Shown here piece by piece: positions 1 through 11,100 of a stretch of DNA of 64,000 nt (the first letter of the stretch is position 1; each line of letters begins with the position of its first letter). Under the pieces are notes generated by a model. The model was given only the letters and a program-made list of their open reading frames with translations, did no database searches and was not told where the DNA came from. Source of the DNA: SAR324 cluster bacterium. GTDB lineage: Bacteria; SAR324; XYD2-FULL-50-16; JAERRU01. The stretch covers positions 37,937 to 101,936 of the forward strand of contig JAERRU010000009.1 of assembly GCA_016735295.1 (NCBI GenBank), given 5' to 3'. Position numbers and translations under genes: made by a program.

Positions 1-851
1 AAGAAGTATTTGGCATCATGATTTTTATTATTAATATTTGTTGATTCCTCATCATCAAAAAATAATCTACGATCACTGTCTTGAATGGGTAAGCCTTCAT
101 GTTGGCTAGAAATTTTAATTAATACTTGGTTTGGGGCAGGTAGGCTTTGGCTAGTTATTTTTACGTAAGGGGTGTGTAAGCTTAGCGTGACTAACAGGTC
201 ATCCTTTTGTTTTTGGTAAGAAATATGTTTAATGAATTCAGATTGTAAAGAAGTGGGTTTAAATTCTAAATTAGTATTTTTCAGAGTTAATTCTAGTTTA
301 ACATCGGGCAAGGAGCGGGTGATTAGGCGGTAATTAGCTGGTTTATTTAAAATAAAGGCGAGCTGTTCATTTTTCACCTCACGAATCAAAACAACTTTTT
401 TGAGGGCATCGGGGGAATTAGCAAGATATCCCTTGGTTGATGTTACTGGATAAAGTTTAATGCTTAATGTTCCCTCTATAAGATTAGATACAAACACATT
501 ATGAGCTATATCATTAGTTTTCTTTTGTAATTTAATCCACACTTGGTTTGGTTCAATCTTAGATATAGTAACAAAATCAAGAATATTACTTTCAAATGCG
601 TCAACTTTAGCGAGTGATTTAGGTACTGAGGCATTTCTTATTTTAATAGTGATGATATTTTTTTCAGGAAAATCTACTATTTCATAATTAGGAAAACGAT
701 CTGATTTAATGGTAAAGGTCGCGTAATTTTCATAATGATCAACATAATAGTCTCTCACAATGTTGGTAGTCAGGGCACTAGCAGGGAATAAGCCTGATAT
801 GCTTAAGATACTAGATAATATAAATATAAAAAATTTTTTCTGGTGAAGCAT
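1..851 (-). CDS. Exported protein with AMIN-like beta-rich domains (partial, runs off the left edge)
   Basis: Manual minus-strand translation is open from ATG at 849-851 to base 1: MLHQKKFFIFILSSILSISGLFPASALTTNIVRDYYVDHYENYATFTIKSDRFPNYEIVDFPEKN...; hydrophobic signal peptide. Missing from the ORF track because it lacks a stop in the window. Confidence 0.6.
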   Translation of the reverse strand, partial: MLHQKKFFIFILSSILSISGLFPASALTTNIVRDYYVDHYENYATFTIKSDRFPNYEIVDFPEKNIITIKIRNASVPKSLAKVDAFESNILDFVTISKIEPNQVWIKLQKKTNDIAHNVFVSNLIEGTLSIKLYPVTSTKGYLANSPDALKKVVLIREVKNEQLAFILNKPANYRLITRSLPDVKLELTLKNTNLEFKPTSLQSEFIKHISYQKQKDDLLVTLSLHTPYVKITSQSLPAPNQVLIKISSQHEGLPIQDSDRRLFFDDEESTNINNKNHDAKYF

Positions 852-1019
852 TTTTTATAGCATTTAGATAATTAAGAGATGATTAAGAGATAATAAAAAA
901 ATTCCTATAAGAGCCAGTTAAAAGCAAATTTGGTGCAAAAAATCTACTAATTTTAAATCAACTAGGCTATACCTACTAAACAAACATTTTTAAAATTATA
1001 AAAATAATAAAAAATAATT

Positions 1020-1814
1020 TTGCTGTATATAGCTGATAGCCTGATAATCATTGGTTACCTGATAAGTTGGTTTTTATTTGTCGGGGTAATTTTTAGAGCG
1101 CACATGCTTCGTGGGGCGATGATATTATTTTGGATAGTAAGTATTTTTTTGGCTACTGAGCTAGGATTTATTTTAATTACGGCAGGCACAAATTTTTTAT
1201 TTGGCCATTACTGGGTAAATATTTTTTCGTTGGTAGTGGTGGTGGGATTAGTATTTTTGCCAAGAGCATTTTTGGTTAATTATGGCTTGGTAGTAGCAAT
1301 TTTTTTGCCTTTGGTGATGTTGTTGGGTCGATTTATGAATAATCTCGATTTAAGTGCCAGATTTGGAGAAACCGCGATCTACAATGAAAAATTACTCACA
1401 ATCCACGTGCTATTAATGGCCTCGGCATATTTAGCGTTTAGCCTGAATTTTTTGAGTTCTCTATCATTTCTAAGACTCAATATACTATTAAAAGCAGGAG
1501 AATTAAAAAATCCACTAGCTGGTAGATGGAACGTGACCTTGTTAAATAAACTAAACCACCGCCTATTATTGATGGGGATAATCTTGATTGCTCTAGGAAT
1601 GCTAGTAAGTTTATTTTTCATAGAATTTAATAAACTAATCACAATTTCTCACTGGGTCAGAATATTCATGCCTATAGGGCTACTTTTAGTGGGCAGTTGG
1701 GTGGTGATGGATTGTTATAAAAAGGGAGTTAGAGGCCGGTTATTGGCTCGTCGGTCAATATTTGTATTTGTGTTATCTATGGCTTCTTTGCTTTACGAAT
1801 TTGTGCAGATTTAA
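1020..1814 (+). CDS. CcsA/YpjD-like cytochrome c assembly membrane protein
   Basis: TTG start; eight-TM-like profile, HVLLMASAYLAFSLNFLSSLSFL and C-terminal HW...YKKGVRGRLLARRS pattern typical of the YpjD/CcsA family. Confidence 0.65.
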   Translation: MLYIADSLIIIGYLISWFLFVGVIFRAHMLRGAMILFWIVSIFLATELGFILITAGTNFLFGHYWVNIFSLVVVVGLVFLPRAFLVNYGLVVAIFLPLVMLLGRFMNNLDLSARFGETAIYNEKLLTIHVLLMASAYLAFSLNFLSSLSFLRLNILLKAGELKNPLAGRWNVTLLNKLNHRLLLMGIILIALGMLVSLFFIEFNKLITISHWVRIFMPIGLLLVGSWVVMDCYKKGVRGRLLARRSIFVFVLSMASLLYEFVQI

Positions 1815-1818
1815 TTAA

Positions 1819-2061
1819 TTATGGGGTAGTAATTTTAAATATTTTACGATTATTCTTTGCTCCCTTGATAAGTAAAATTTTATTTTTAGGAACCCGAAAA
1901 TTTTTAGCAAGAAAATCTATCGCTTCACGGTTAGCTTGCCCATTTACGGGTGGTTTTTTGATGTATAATATTTTGTAACCATCGTCTAGCATGTTTCCCC
2001 AACAAGTTTTTTGTTTGGCGGTGATCACCTTAACTAAAATTAATTTAGTTTTTTCATGCAT
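1819..2061 (-). CDS. DUF167/YggU family protein
   Basis: 80 aa with KPPVNGQANREAIDFLAKNFRVPKNKILLIKGAKNNRKIFKI, the hallmark of DUF167. Confidence 0.88.
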   Translation of the reverse strand: MHEKTKLILVKVITAKQKTCWGNMLDDGYKILYIKKPPVNGQANREAIDFLAKNFRVPKNKILLIKGAKNNRKIFKITTP

Positions 2062-3788
2062 TAATTAGCAGGGGCTAAAGCGTTGATGATAATTTGTAGA
2101 TAGGTATAGCGGCCATTTTTTTTTAATAATAAGCTACCCATAATATCCCAAAGCCCAGCATCAAATTCAGGTAAATAATCGCCAAATATTATCAAATCAG
2201 TCTGCCTATTTAGCCGCCATTTAGTTAAAATATTGTTAGTATAGCTAGGTGATTTTAAAGATATTCCTTTGAATAAAAAGCTGGGCCGCAAGTTTTGCAT
2301 ACCAAAGGGGGCTAATACTTCTAAGGCGTCATAAAGCTCTCTAGTGGCCATCCAAGGGAATAATTCTAAATCGGCTAAAGGCGTTATGGTAGATGTTATA
2401 TTTTGCTCAGATACTAGTTCTTCATATAATTTACAAAAATCACTTTTAAAGATAGCTAATTTTTCTTCTTTCATTTGAAAGGCAGCCGCTTGGCTGTGCC
2501 CCCCAAATCTTTCAAAGTGGTGTTGTAATTTATTTAATATAGTTAGTAAATTCACCTGAGCAGGCGATCTGCACGAGGCTTTTAATTGATCATTTTTTGC
2601 TGATGACAAAACAACCGCGGGCACGCCTAATTGTTGTGAAAGATTGCCAGCGATAATGCCAATCAATCCTTCATGGAAGCTATCATCGTATACGATAGCA
2701 GGAGAGTTAAGGGCATCATTTTTTATGCTTTCTAGGGCACTTTTTAGCATATCTTTTTGGCGAACTTTTCTTTGTTGATTTAGTTTGGCGAGGTGGTTAA
2801 ATCTTATTTTACTATCATCTAAGTTAGTGCTCATTAAAAAATCAAATGCTAATTTTCCGTGGCTAATGCGCCCAGCGGCATTGATTAAAGGAGCTATTTG
2901 AAAAGCTATTCCCTCACCAGTCAAGGTATCAGCCTGTAGATGTTTTTGTAGCCGGGTGAGATAAAAAGGTTGTTTTTGTGGCTCTTTTTGCCACCAAAGA
3001 TTTATTCTTTTTAAGCCGTGATAAACAAAAATTCTGTTTAATCCAATAACAGGAGCCTGGTCAGCAATAGTGCCTAGCGTTACTAAATCCAAAAAATTAA
3101 CTAAGTTAGGCACAGCCAAATCTTTGCTATCCCACCAGCCGAGGTCTCTAAGGACACGCCTAAGTTGAATCAACAAAAGATAAACTACACCAACGCCAGC
3201 GATATCTTTATCAGGATAAGAACAACCACTTTGTTTGGGATTAACAAATAGGCTTTTTGATGGAGCACTTTGTGAGTCTGGTTGGTGATGATCGGTAATA
3301 ATTAGAGTAATTTTTTTGTTTATATAAAAATCCTCTTCGGCAAATATCTTAGAGCCGTTATCAACAGTGATCAAGCACTCAGGCATCAATTTTAGCACAT
3401 CATCCCGCGAGGCCTCATTAATGCCATATCCATGGGTAAATCTATCAGGAATCATCACGGCAAAGTTAGTAAAGCCGATTATTTCAAAAAATCTGGCCAA
3501 TAAAGCCGCCGAGCTAATTCCATCGACGTCATAATCACCGTAAATTACGATTTTTTGCTTATTTTGAATAAATTTAACCAACAATTCAGCAGCAGCAGCA
3601 CAATCTTTTAGTAGTGTTGGATCAGGAATATCTTTTAAAACTGGAGAGTCAAAATTAACATTCCCATGGGCAGTGCGATTTTCTACTAACGATTTTAATA
3701 TATCATTTATGAAACACTGTTTATCCCCATGCCAGTTGGTAAGAGGATAGGAACAATCAATTTTAGTTTTACTTATATTATATGGCAT
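2061..3788 (-). CDS. recJ: Single-stranded-DNA-specific exonuclease RecJ
   Basis: 575 aa; DHH-family motifs IYGDYDVDGISSAALL, ITDHHQP, FGGHSQAAAF. Confidence 0.93.
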   Translation of the reverse strand: MPYNISKTKIDCSYPLTNWHGDKQCFINDILKSLVENRTAHGNVNFDSPVLKDIPDPTLLKDCAAAAELLVKFIQNKQKIVIYGDYDVDGISSAALLARFFEIIGFTNFAVMIPDRFTHGYGINEASRDDVLKLMPECLITVDNGSKIFAEEDFYINKKITLIITDHHQPDSQSAPSKSLFVNPKQSGCSYPDKDIAGVGVVYLLLIQLRRVLRDLGWWDSKDLAVPNLVNFLDLVTLGTIADQAPVIGLNRIFVYHGLKRINLWWQKEPQKQPFYLTRLQKHLQADTLTGEGIAFQIAPLINAAGRISHGKLAFDFLMSTNLDDSKIRFNHLAKLNQQRKVRQKDMLKSALESIKNDALNSPAIVYDDSFHEGLIGIIAGNLSQQLGVPAVVLSSAKNDQLKASCRSPAQVNLLTILNKLQHHFERFGGHSQAAAFQMKEEKLAIFKSDFCKLYEELVSEQNITSTITPLADLELFPWMATRELYDALEVLAPFGMQNLRPSFLFKGISLKSPSYTNNILTKWRLNRQTDLIIFGDYLPEFDAGLWDIMGSLLLKKNGRYTYLQIIINALAPAN

Positions 3789-3808
3789 ATAATAGCGTCA
3801 CAAAATAG

Positions 3809-4195
3809 CTAGGCTTTGCAAAGAGCGGTTACTTCAATTTCAACTAACGAATCGAGTGGTAATCTCGCTACTTGCACGGCAAATCTAGCTGGTTTGTGAT
3901 TTTTAAAGTATTTGGCATAAACTTGATTAATATCAGCAAACGAGTTCATATCAGCTAAATAGATGCCACATTTTACTATATCATTCAAATCTAACTCAGC
4001 GGCTTCTAGCACATAAATGATATTTCTAAATACTTGCTCAGTTTGTTCAATAATACCGCCAGACACTATTTTTCCGCTAGCTGGGTCAAGGGGGATTTGC
4101 CCCGAACAAAATAAAAATCCACCGGCTTTAATGGCATGTGAATAAGGACCTACAGGTTGAGGGGCTTTGCTTGAATTTATGACTTGTTGTTTCAT
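3809..4195 (-). CDS. ridA: RidA family (2-iminobutanoate/2-iminopropanoate deaminase)
   Basis: SSKAPQPVGPYSHAIKAGGFLFCSGQIPLDPASGKIV...RFAVQVARLPLDSLVEIEVTALC. Confidence 0.95.
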   Translation of the reverse strand: MKQQVINSSKAPQPVGPYSHAIKAGGFLFCSGQIPLDPASGKIVSGGIIEQTEQVFRNIIYVLEAAELDLNDIVKCGIYLADMNSFADINQVYAKYFKNHKPARFAVQVARLPLDSLVEIEVTALCKA

Positions 4196-4464
4196 GGGTT
4201 TTATTATGTTTAAAAATTTTATGGGAATTTCCTATTAATATATGGAAAGTAAATTTTTGATGATTAATTTCATCTATAATAATAATAGGATAAAAATAAT
4301 TATACTATATTATATGAATGATAAAAATTAATCACATAAAAATCAATAATAAAAGTCATTATTTTTTTAAAAAAACTTGACTATAGCTACCCGCAGGGGT
4401 TAAAAATAGTCAAAAGAATTTAAATTTTAACGGAAATACACAGAAACACTGCATATTTATAAAC

Positions 4465-5232
4465 ATGGCGGTTCTAGATTTTATAATGCCTAGCGTGGCT
4501 TTGATAGTAGTGATAATGCTTTTTACAATTCCAGGCATTTGGTCATTATTTTTTACGGCAGCACTTTTTGGTACTTTTCTTGGTGAAGCTGAGAAATTTT
4601 TATTAAAATTATCTCAAAAAAATCCAGCTAAGGCAAAGACATCAGAGATTGATCCGTTAGCTGAGGGAGGGTCGGCAAACGATTTTCCAAGTACAAAAAA
4701 CCGATTGGGTTTGTATTTTGGTAGAATATCGCTGGTGGTGATGGTGATATCACCGGTATTGATTACTACCGGGGTTGCGGCTTATTTTTTATCTACTTTT
4801 GTAAGCACTAAACCTGTTGTAGAGCAAAGTGATTTTTTGCTTCCAGAACCAGTAGTTACCAATAAAGAGATTGATAAAGAGAGTATTTTTGTTGATAATT
4901 GCTCAGTTTGTCACCAAACAAATGGGTTAGGAATAACAGATACTTTTCCTCCTTTAGTAGGCTCATCTTGGGTTAATGGAGACCCTGAAGTAATGGCTAA
5001 GATAGTTTTAAATGGGTTAACTGGTGAAATTATTGTTAAAGATAAAGTTTATAATAATGTGATGCCAGGCTTTTCTGGGGTGCTAAGTGATGAAGAGATA
5101 GTAGCGGTGATAAATCATGTTAGATCTTCATGGGGAAATGAAGGAAACGATGAAATCACCATAGATACTTTAGCTGAAGTTAAAGACAGTTTAAATAATC
5201 GCTCCACCGCATTTACGGCTGATGAGTTGTGA
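4465..5232 (+). CDS. Membrane-anchored monohaem cytochrome c domain protein
   Basis: Two predicted N-terminal TM segments; single CxxCH (NCSVCHQTNGLG) and downstream Met ligand candidate (NNVMPGFSGVLSDEEI). Confidence 0.8.
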   Translation: MAVLDFIMPSVALIVVIMLFTIPGIWSLFFTAALFGTFLGEAEKFLLKLSQKNPAKAKTSEIDPLAEGGSANDFPSTKNRLGLYFGRISLVVMVISPVLITTGVAAYFLSTFVSTKPVVEQSDFLLPEPVVTNKEIDKESIFVDNCSVCHQTNGLGITDTFPPLVGSSWVNGDPEVMAKIVLNGLTGEIIVKDKVYNNVMPGFSGVLSDEEIVAVINHVRSSWGNEGNDEITIDTLAEVKDSLNNRSTAFTADEL

Positions 5233-5268
5233 TTAATTACGGTTAATTACGGTTAATTTCCTGCTGTT

Positions 5269-7095
5269 TTACTCAGACTCATCTTGCTGAAAGTAAGTTT
5301 CAGCTTGAATTTTATTAAGTTGATCTATCTCAAAAATTAATTCTCGCTCTTCTTTTTTAAGGGACTCACTTTCAATAAGGCTCTTATATTTCAAAGGAGT
5401 TTTGTGTTTTTCGATAGTCTCAATTAAAAGGGGCAAAACCTGATTTTCACTAATAACTTTTTTTGCTTCTTGTGCATTAGGCAGCACTATCCCGTAAAGA
5501 TTTTGTGATGTTTGCACTAGAGCGTGGCCTCGTTTCAGGTAGGCCCCAGAAAAGCCTCCATCAATATTAATAGCAAAATTATCTCCCGATAACATTTTAT
5601 CACCCTTTTTAATGTCTTTTGGCGTATGGCCAAATACTATTCTTTTAATCGAAAAATCTTTTTTTAATTTATTTTGAAATTTTTTATCAGTAATATTTTT
5701 TTCCCAATGCAAAGTTTTTTCTTTATGGGTAGATTTATCTTTAATAAAATAGCGTTCAAAAGTCTTCATAGCGTGACGGCCATATAAGGGTGATTTTGGC
5801 CCGCACCAGAGGTAAAACATTAAATCAGTTTCTGTTAAATCCTGTTTTTGATCATTTAAATAGCGATGGGCCACTCTATCTATTATTGATTGAATATAGA
5901 CCAATAAAGGTTTTCCCTTGCGACCTAATAATTCCTCATAGTCTCCTTTAGCATTTGAGGGGATTGAGGCGTGGATATTTAAGAAATCTTGGTGGGTATC
6001 AAAAATTAGTGCTTTTTCAATAAATAAACTCATTAAATTTTTAAGCTTTCTGTTGCTCATGAATTGATTTTTTAAATCATCAATCACCTCCTTTTCTCTA
6101 ACATTAAGCTCATTTGCTTGATCAGGATTTAGCGTGGGAAAGTGGGTATCAGTTAAACCATCAGTATTGCTTGTGTTAAGCAATTTTCCTAGTTTATCGA
6201 GCCACAACCGGTTTTCCATTTGATATTCAGGACGCCGTAAAATTGAATCTTCTTGGGTTTTTAACCTGATAATCGCTATAGCCTTTTCTATGCTTCTTCC
6301 ATCAGGTGATTTAGCCCTAAAAGTATCAGGAATTTTGCCATTAGAATAAAATTCAAGAGCAAATTTTTGCAACTTTGATATATCAAAATGCAATCTTTTT
6401 AGTAAATCTAAATGATCATACCGGCAAGTAACTCGCACCACCTCAGCCACTGAAGAATAGTCGCCAGCACAAGCCGCTAGCCATAGTATGTCATGGTTTC
6501 CCCAAATCATGGAAAGCCTTTTTTTGTAATAAGGAAGCTTCAAAGTGCGAATTATTTTTTCAGGCGTAGGCCCTCGATCAAATATATCACCCAACACAAT
6601 AATTCTATCGGGAATTGTATCTAGGATACTTTGTGATAAATCTCTAATTACATAATTAAATAATTCACCTTGATCGAAAAAACATAAAGGTAAATTTTGT
6701 GGAGCTAGATTTATTTGTAAAAGTAATTTAGATAACCGGTGCCTAGTTTCAATTAACTTGCGGGCATTTAGATGTTGAGCTTTATGTGATAGTATTTTGA
6801 GCAAATTTAATAAGGCGTCGTGGCGAGATATTTTAATATCAGATGACCACCTTTTGCGGCGAATTAATCTAGTAATATTTTTGATAAATAGGTCGTCTTT
6901 AGAGTCTAGGGCTTCTTGAGCAGTAGTGTAAAGCATCCCAAAACGACCTTGGAGAACTCTGATAAATCTATCTCCATCTCCATGTAAATCACTGATCCAA
7001 AGAGTGCTGGCGATATTAGATTCAAGGCGCGCTCTGATTTGGAGAATTTTTTCCCCAATTTCTCTTATGGTAGCACTAGAAAATTTGAAATTCAC
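5269..7095 (-). CDS. fbp: Fructose-1,6-bisphosphatase class III
   Basis: 608 aa; metallophosphatase motifs WISDLHGDGDRFIRVL, VLGDIFDRGPTPEKI, WGNHDILWLAACAGD, FGHTPKDIKKGDKM. Confidence 0.88.
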   Translation of the reverse strand: MNFKFSSATIREIGEKILQIRARLESNIASTLWISDLHGDGDRFIRVLQGRFGMLYTTAQEALDSKDDLFIKNITRLIRRKRWSSDIKISRHDALLNLLKILSHKAQHLNARKLIETRHRLSKLLLQINLAPQNLPLCFFDQGELFNYVIRDLSQSILDTIPDRIIVLGDIFDRGPTPEKIIRTLKLPYYKKRLSMIWGNHDILWLAACAGDYSSVAEVVRVTCRYDHLDLLKRLHFDISKLQKFALEFYSNGKIPDTFRAKSPDGRSIEKAIAIIRLKTQEDSILRRPEYQMENRLWLDKLGKLLNTSNTDGLTDTHFPTLNPDQANELNVREKEVIDDLKNQFMSNRKLKNLMSLFIEKALIFDTHQDFLNIHASIPSNAKGDYEELLGRKGKPLLVYIQSIIDRVAHRYLNDQKQDLTETDLMFYLWCGPKSPLYGRHAMKTFERYFIKDKSTHKEKTLHWEKNITDKKFQNKLKKDFSIKRIVFGHTPKDIKKGDKMLSGDNFAINIDGGFSGAYLKRGHALVQTSQNLYGIVLPNAQEAKKVISENQVLPLLIETIEKHKTPLKYKSLIESESLKKEERELIFEIDQLNKIQAETYFQQDESE

Positions 7096-7313
7096 AATCC
7101 TTTAAGAAAAACAATCGTCTATCAAACAAACATCAAGTAAAAAATCATATATAGATTTATTTATATAAATAGTATCTTTTTACTTAAGAGGCAATAAAAA
7201 TTAAGAAAAAGTTGCCTGTCTGGTTGTAAAATAAATCAATATGTGCGACATTTTTTGCTTGATGGTTTAGTTGATCTTGGAGGAAATATTTTTTCTTTAG
7301 TTACTTTGAACTG

Positions 7314-7643
7314 GTGAATATTGTCGTAAAAAAAGATAATGATACTTACGTTGCCGTAAGAATATCTGATGAAGGTACTTTTAAAAAAATACAATGGCTT
7401 TGGGGAAAGACTGATTTTATTAGTTTTTTCGCTCAAGAGCAAAAGATATGGAGATGTCAAAGAGTGTGTTTGATGAAAAATAGTTCGCTCTATGATTTTG
7501 TAGAGACTAGCCACCACGGAGCAATGTTTGAAGAAACTAGGTGGGTTTATGAAAGTGAAGAAATTTATATTGAATTACCAATTCACTTTTCTCACCTGAT
7601 GATTGAAATTAGTAATAGCTTGTTAGCTAGGTCTTTAGCATGA
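7314..7643 (+). CDS. Hypothetical protein (first gene of uncharacterised trio)
   Basis: 109 aa ORF, GTG start; its stop overlaps the next start (gcATGAc) suggesting translational coupling. No family recognised. Confidence 0.55.
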   Translation: MNIVVKKDNDTYVAVRISDEGTFKKIQWLWGKTDFISFFAQEQKIWRCQRVCLMKNSSLYDFVETSHHGAMFEETRWVYESEEIYIELPIHFSHLMIEISNSLLARSLA

Positions 7644-8155
7644 CTTGGTACCTAGGTGGGGCCGTCCTCACAATATTTTTCATCATTTTACTTAAAAGGG
7701 TGATTAAGCCCAATAGAGTCAAACAAAAACGCCATCAACGGCTAATTAAAGCTATCACGAGCGAAGATTTCTCCCCTACTGCCAACCAGCGGTTAGTCGC
7801 TTTTTTGCATAAGGGGATAAATAAACTTTGCTTGAGTGAAGATGGAAAAATATATGGAGTATCTTTTAAAAATAAACAACCTTCTGAGTTACCGCATGTT
7901 GCAGGCTGTCGATGTGAGTATCAGATTGAACCTATGCGTATTTCTAATATTTTTTCTGCAAAAAAGAGTAAGGCTGAGACATATAAAACTGATTTAGGTG
8001 ATCTGGACTTTTATTCTTATAAGTACTATAAGTATAGTTTGATGATGTTATCTGATGAAGATAAGGAGAAACGAAAAACGATTGAAGATTTGCGATCTAG
8101 CCTTATTATGGACGCTTCTTTTGTTGATAAAGTGAAGCAACACCTAATGGAGTAA
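7640..8155 (+). CDS. Hypothetical single-TM protein
   Basis: 171 aa; N-terminal TM (YLGGAVLTIFFIILLKRVI) followed by basic stretch; overlaps previous ORF by 4 nt. Confidence 0.7.
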   Translation: MTWYLGGAVLTIFFIILLKRVIKPNRVKQKRHQRLIKAITSEDFSPTANQRLVAFLHKGINKLCLSEDGKIYGVSFKNKQPSELPHVAGCRCEYQIEPMRISNIFSAKKSKAETYKTDLGDLDFYSYKYYKYSLMMLSDEDKEKRKTIEDLRSSLIMDASFVDKVKQHLME

Positions 8156-8163
8156 TAAATACT

Positions 8164-11100
8164 ATGCAAGAGGTATATTCTATTCCTTTTATCTCTAATA
8201 CTATCCCTTCTATGGCCGCGGCTAAGCGTGATCCTGAGATGCTTTCCTTTTTAGAAACTATGAGATTTGCCGCCTTAAGGTCGAATTTCATTTTTTTGCG
8301 GAGCAAGGATCGGGATCAATTTTCTCATTTGGGATATAGAGCAGATAAACATGTAGAGAGCAGTGTTGAGTTTTTAAGGCAGATAAGGCGTTATCATTAT
8401 GGAATTATTCATTTGCACCTTAGTAGCCATAAAGATGCTTCTTTTGCCGTTCCTTTGATTGGCAGCTCGGTTAGCTCACCTGATTACCAGGTGTATGTTA
8501 GCGGGGTAAATTTTTTAGAGAAAAAGAAACTACAAGCCACTTTAGATCCTAGTTTCAAGAGACTTCCTTCTGGGTTTCACGATGGCGATGCGATTGATAT
8601 TTTGGTAAATTTCAATAAAGTATTTTATTTAGAGCATTTCCGGCAAAGCATCCAAGACATTCCTACTTTTAGTGATCGGCAAAAGGATGAATATATCAGC
8701 ATTGCCCAAAGGGCTAGTCTTTTCAATCGACGAAATGGTAAATTAACTGCTGATTATATTAAATTAATCAATGTCAATTTGATTAGTGAGTATTGGAATA
8801 AATATAGCAACCTATATTTGCAAATCACCACCTTTCTTGGCCAAAGCGAGAATCAGAACAAGCTTTATAGTGCCAAATTGTTATTATCAAGAATGATATC
8901 TGAGGCTAGGTGGGTTAGAATTAAGACTGATATATTTAAGCATTTGCCATTTGAATATCAAGAAACCATTGGGAAGGTAAAAAATAAGACAGATTTTATT
9001 GATTATATTGCCACTGTGTTGTTGAATTTACGAAATGACGAGCGGCATCATAAAATTTGTAATATATTATATAAACACCTATTGGTGCAGTCTTTACAGA
9101 CAGATTCGGCTATTTTTAAGAAGATTAAATTTATTGATCAAGAATCTAAGGCGGATAATTATTTAAGCCAGCAATTAACTTCTTTTGTAACTAATTTCAA
9201 TAAGTTGATTTCCGTGAAAGATGATAATTCATCAGATAAAGAGCAAATTCCTGACGAGGCTAAAAAATTATATACCGCTGAAATGGTTGGCTTACTGGGG
9301 CACTCATTAGGGGTTGGTATTACGGGTAATTTAAGCACTTATGAATATGACAATTACCGAATTTCGGTGGGTAATTTCTTGAAAAGCGACATTTATTCAG
9401 TGGATAAAATGGTGATTACCCCCCTCATGAAAGATAGTAAGAACATGGGGTTTTTGATATCAAAATTACTTCCTAAAATCACCATCAACAAAATTACTGC
9501 CTGTAATATCGTAGATGATATACTTAAATATATAAATCCATATTTTCAATTTTTCAAAGATTTGCATGATATTGCTGAAGCCAGGCAAGTTGGGGAAGTG
9601 GCAAAGGACATGCAAAAGCAGCAGGTTGCCTATTCCAAAAAGATTATTAATATTTTGCCTAGGTTAGATTATCTGCTTTGTGTGGAATCTGCTAGTGCGA
9701 TAGAAAAATCTATCTTTATTGATGCTAAGCGAGCCATTGGTATGCAGGTGTTTCCTACTGATTATCAAACTTTAGATGATTATAGGCACAAGGCGGGATA
9801 TAGCCAAATAGTAGTGCCGCATGTTCACACTTTACATCCCTTAAAGCTAGATCCTGGCTGGTTATATGATGCATATACTTACTTCATTAAATATCAGGTT
9901 CATCGCCATTTATCGCAATTATTAAGCTCAAAACCTGATTTTTTAAAGAAGGGTGAGGTGAATAGGTATAATTATTTTATACAATATTTATTAGATAAGA
10001 GCATTTACCTAGGCTATGAGCAGTTAAAAAAGATTTTACTGAGTTACAAAAAGTGGGATATCCACAATTTAGTGGAATTTGGTTATGAAACTAATATTTT
10101 ACCTAGTGTGGATTACTATAATCATCTTTTGGATTATGATAATTGGCTGCCTAAAAATCAAAAAGAAGTCGATAAAAAATCGGTTATTCTTCCTTTGATA
10201 GATGATAAAAATAGTTTACATAATTATTTTAATCAACAATATGCTAACTGGCAAGATGAGTTGGGCAAGCGGACTGATGTTAGGTCAACTAGAAAAACTG
10301 ATAAATGGATTACGGCATTTTTTCAAAATCTGATCAATGGCAATGTTCATGATATCTTTTCTGAAGATGCCCGGCGGCTATTACCGATCAATAATTGGCA
10401 ATCTGAGCTACAATCTAAGATACAAGAGCATTTTAAGAATAATTTTAGTCAATTAAAAATTTTACCTGAATATATTTTAATTAGATTAACTACGGATCAA
10501 TCTTTTATCAGATATTTTTGTTTTAATTTTTTGATAGAGCTAGGAGATAATATGATTCCCATAATATTTTATACTAGCAATGCTGATTTAGCTAAATATA
10601 ATTGGAAATGGAACAATTTAATAGAGTCTCTAAAGCAAGAATGTCCTAATTTAATCAATAGTTTAAGACATGCATGGCGGAGAATATGCACTTATCAAAC
10701 TATTTATTTGCGGTTAGTTCATGGGGCATCGTTAATTTTACTTGGTGATGTGATGCAGCGGTATTTGCAGCAAGATGATCAAGAAGAAAAAGGATTGACG
10801 AAGTTTAGGAGAACATTGGATAAAAGCAAATTAATAATTTGCGAGGGAGATAGTAAAGAAGATGGAAAAAAGGTACTCAACCGAATTAAAGATAAAGGGG
10901 TTACTATCGCCCTTAATGAAGCGTTAGAAAGGTTTTATAGCTTTTATAAGGCCGATGAGAGGAAAGATAGATTAACCACCATGTTAGCTGAAATAAATCA
11001 TCAAATGGCCGCTATTCCATATATCAAATATGCACCCTATAATATAAAGAGATTTCGCTTTAATATTAGTAAGATAGAAGATATTTTATCGGCAAAGATA

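Noticed and set aside
7236-7517. 93-aa minus-strand ORF
   Set aside because: Overlaps the start of the orphan trio in antisense; no features, and the plus-strand operon structure is more convincing.
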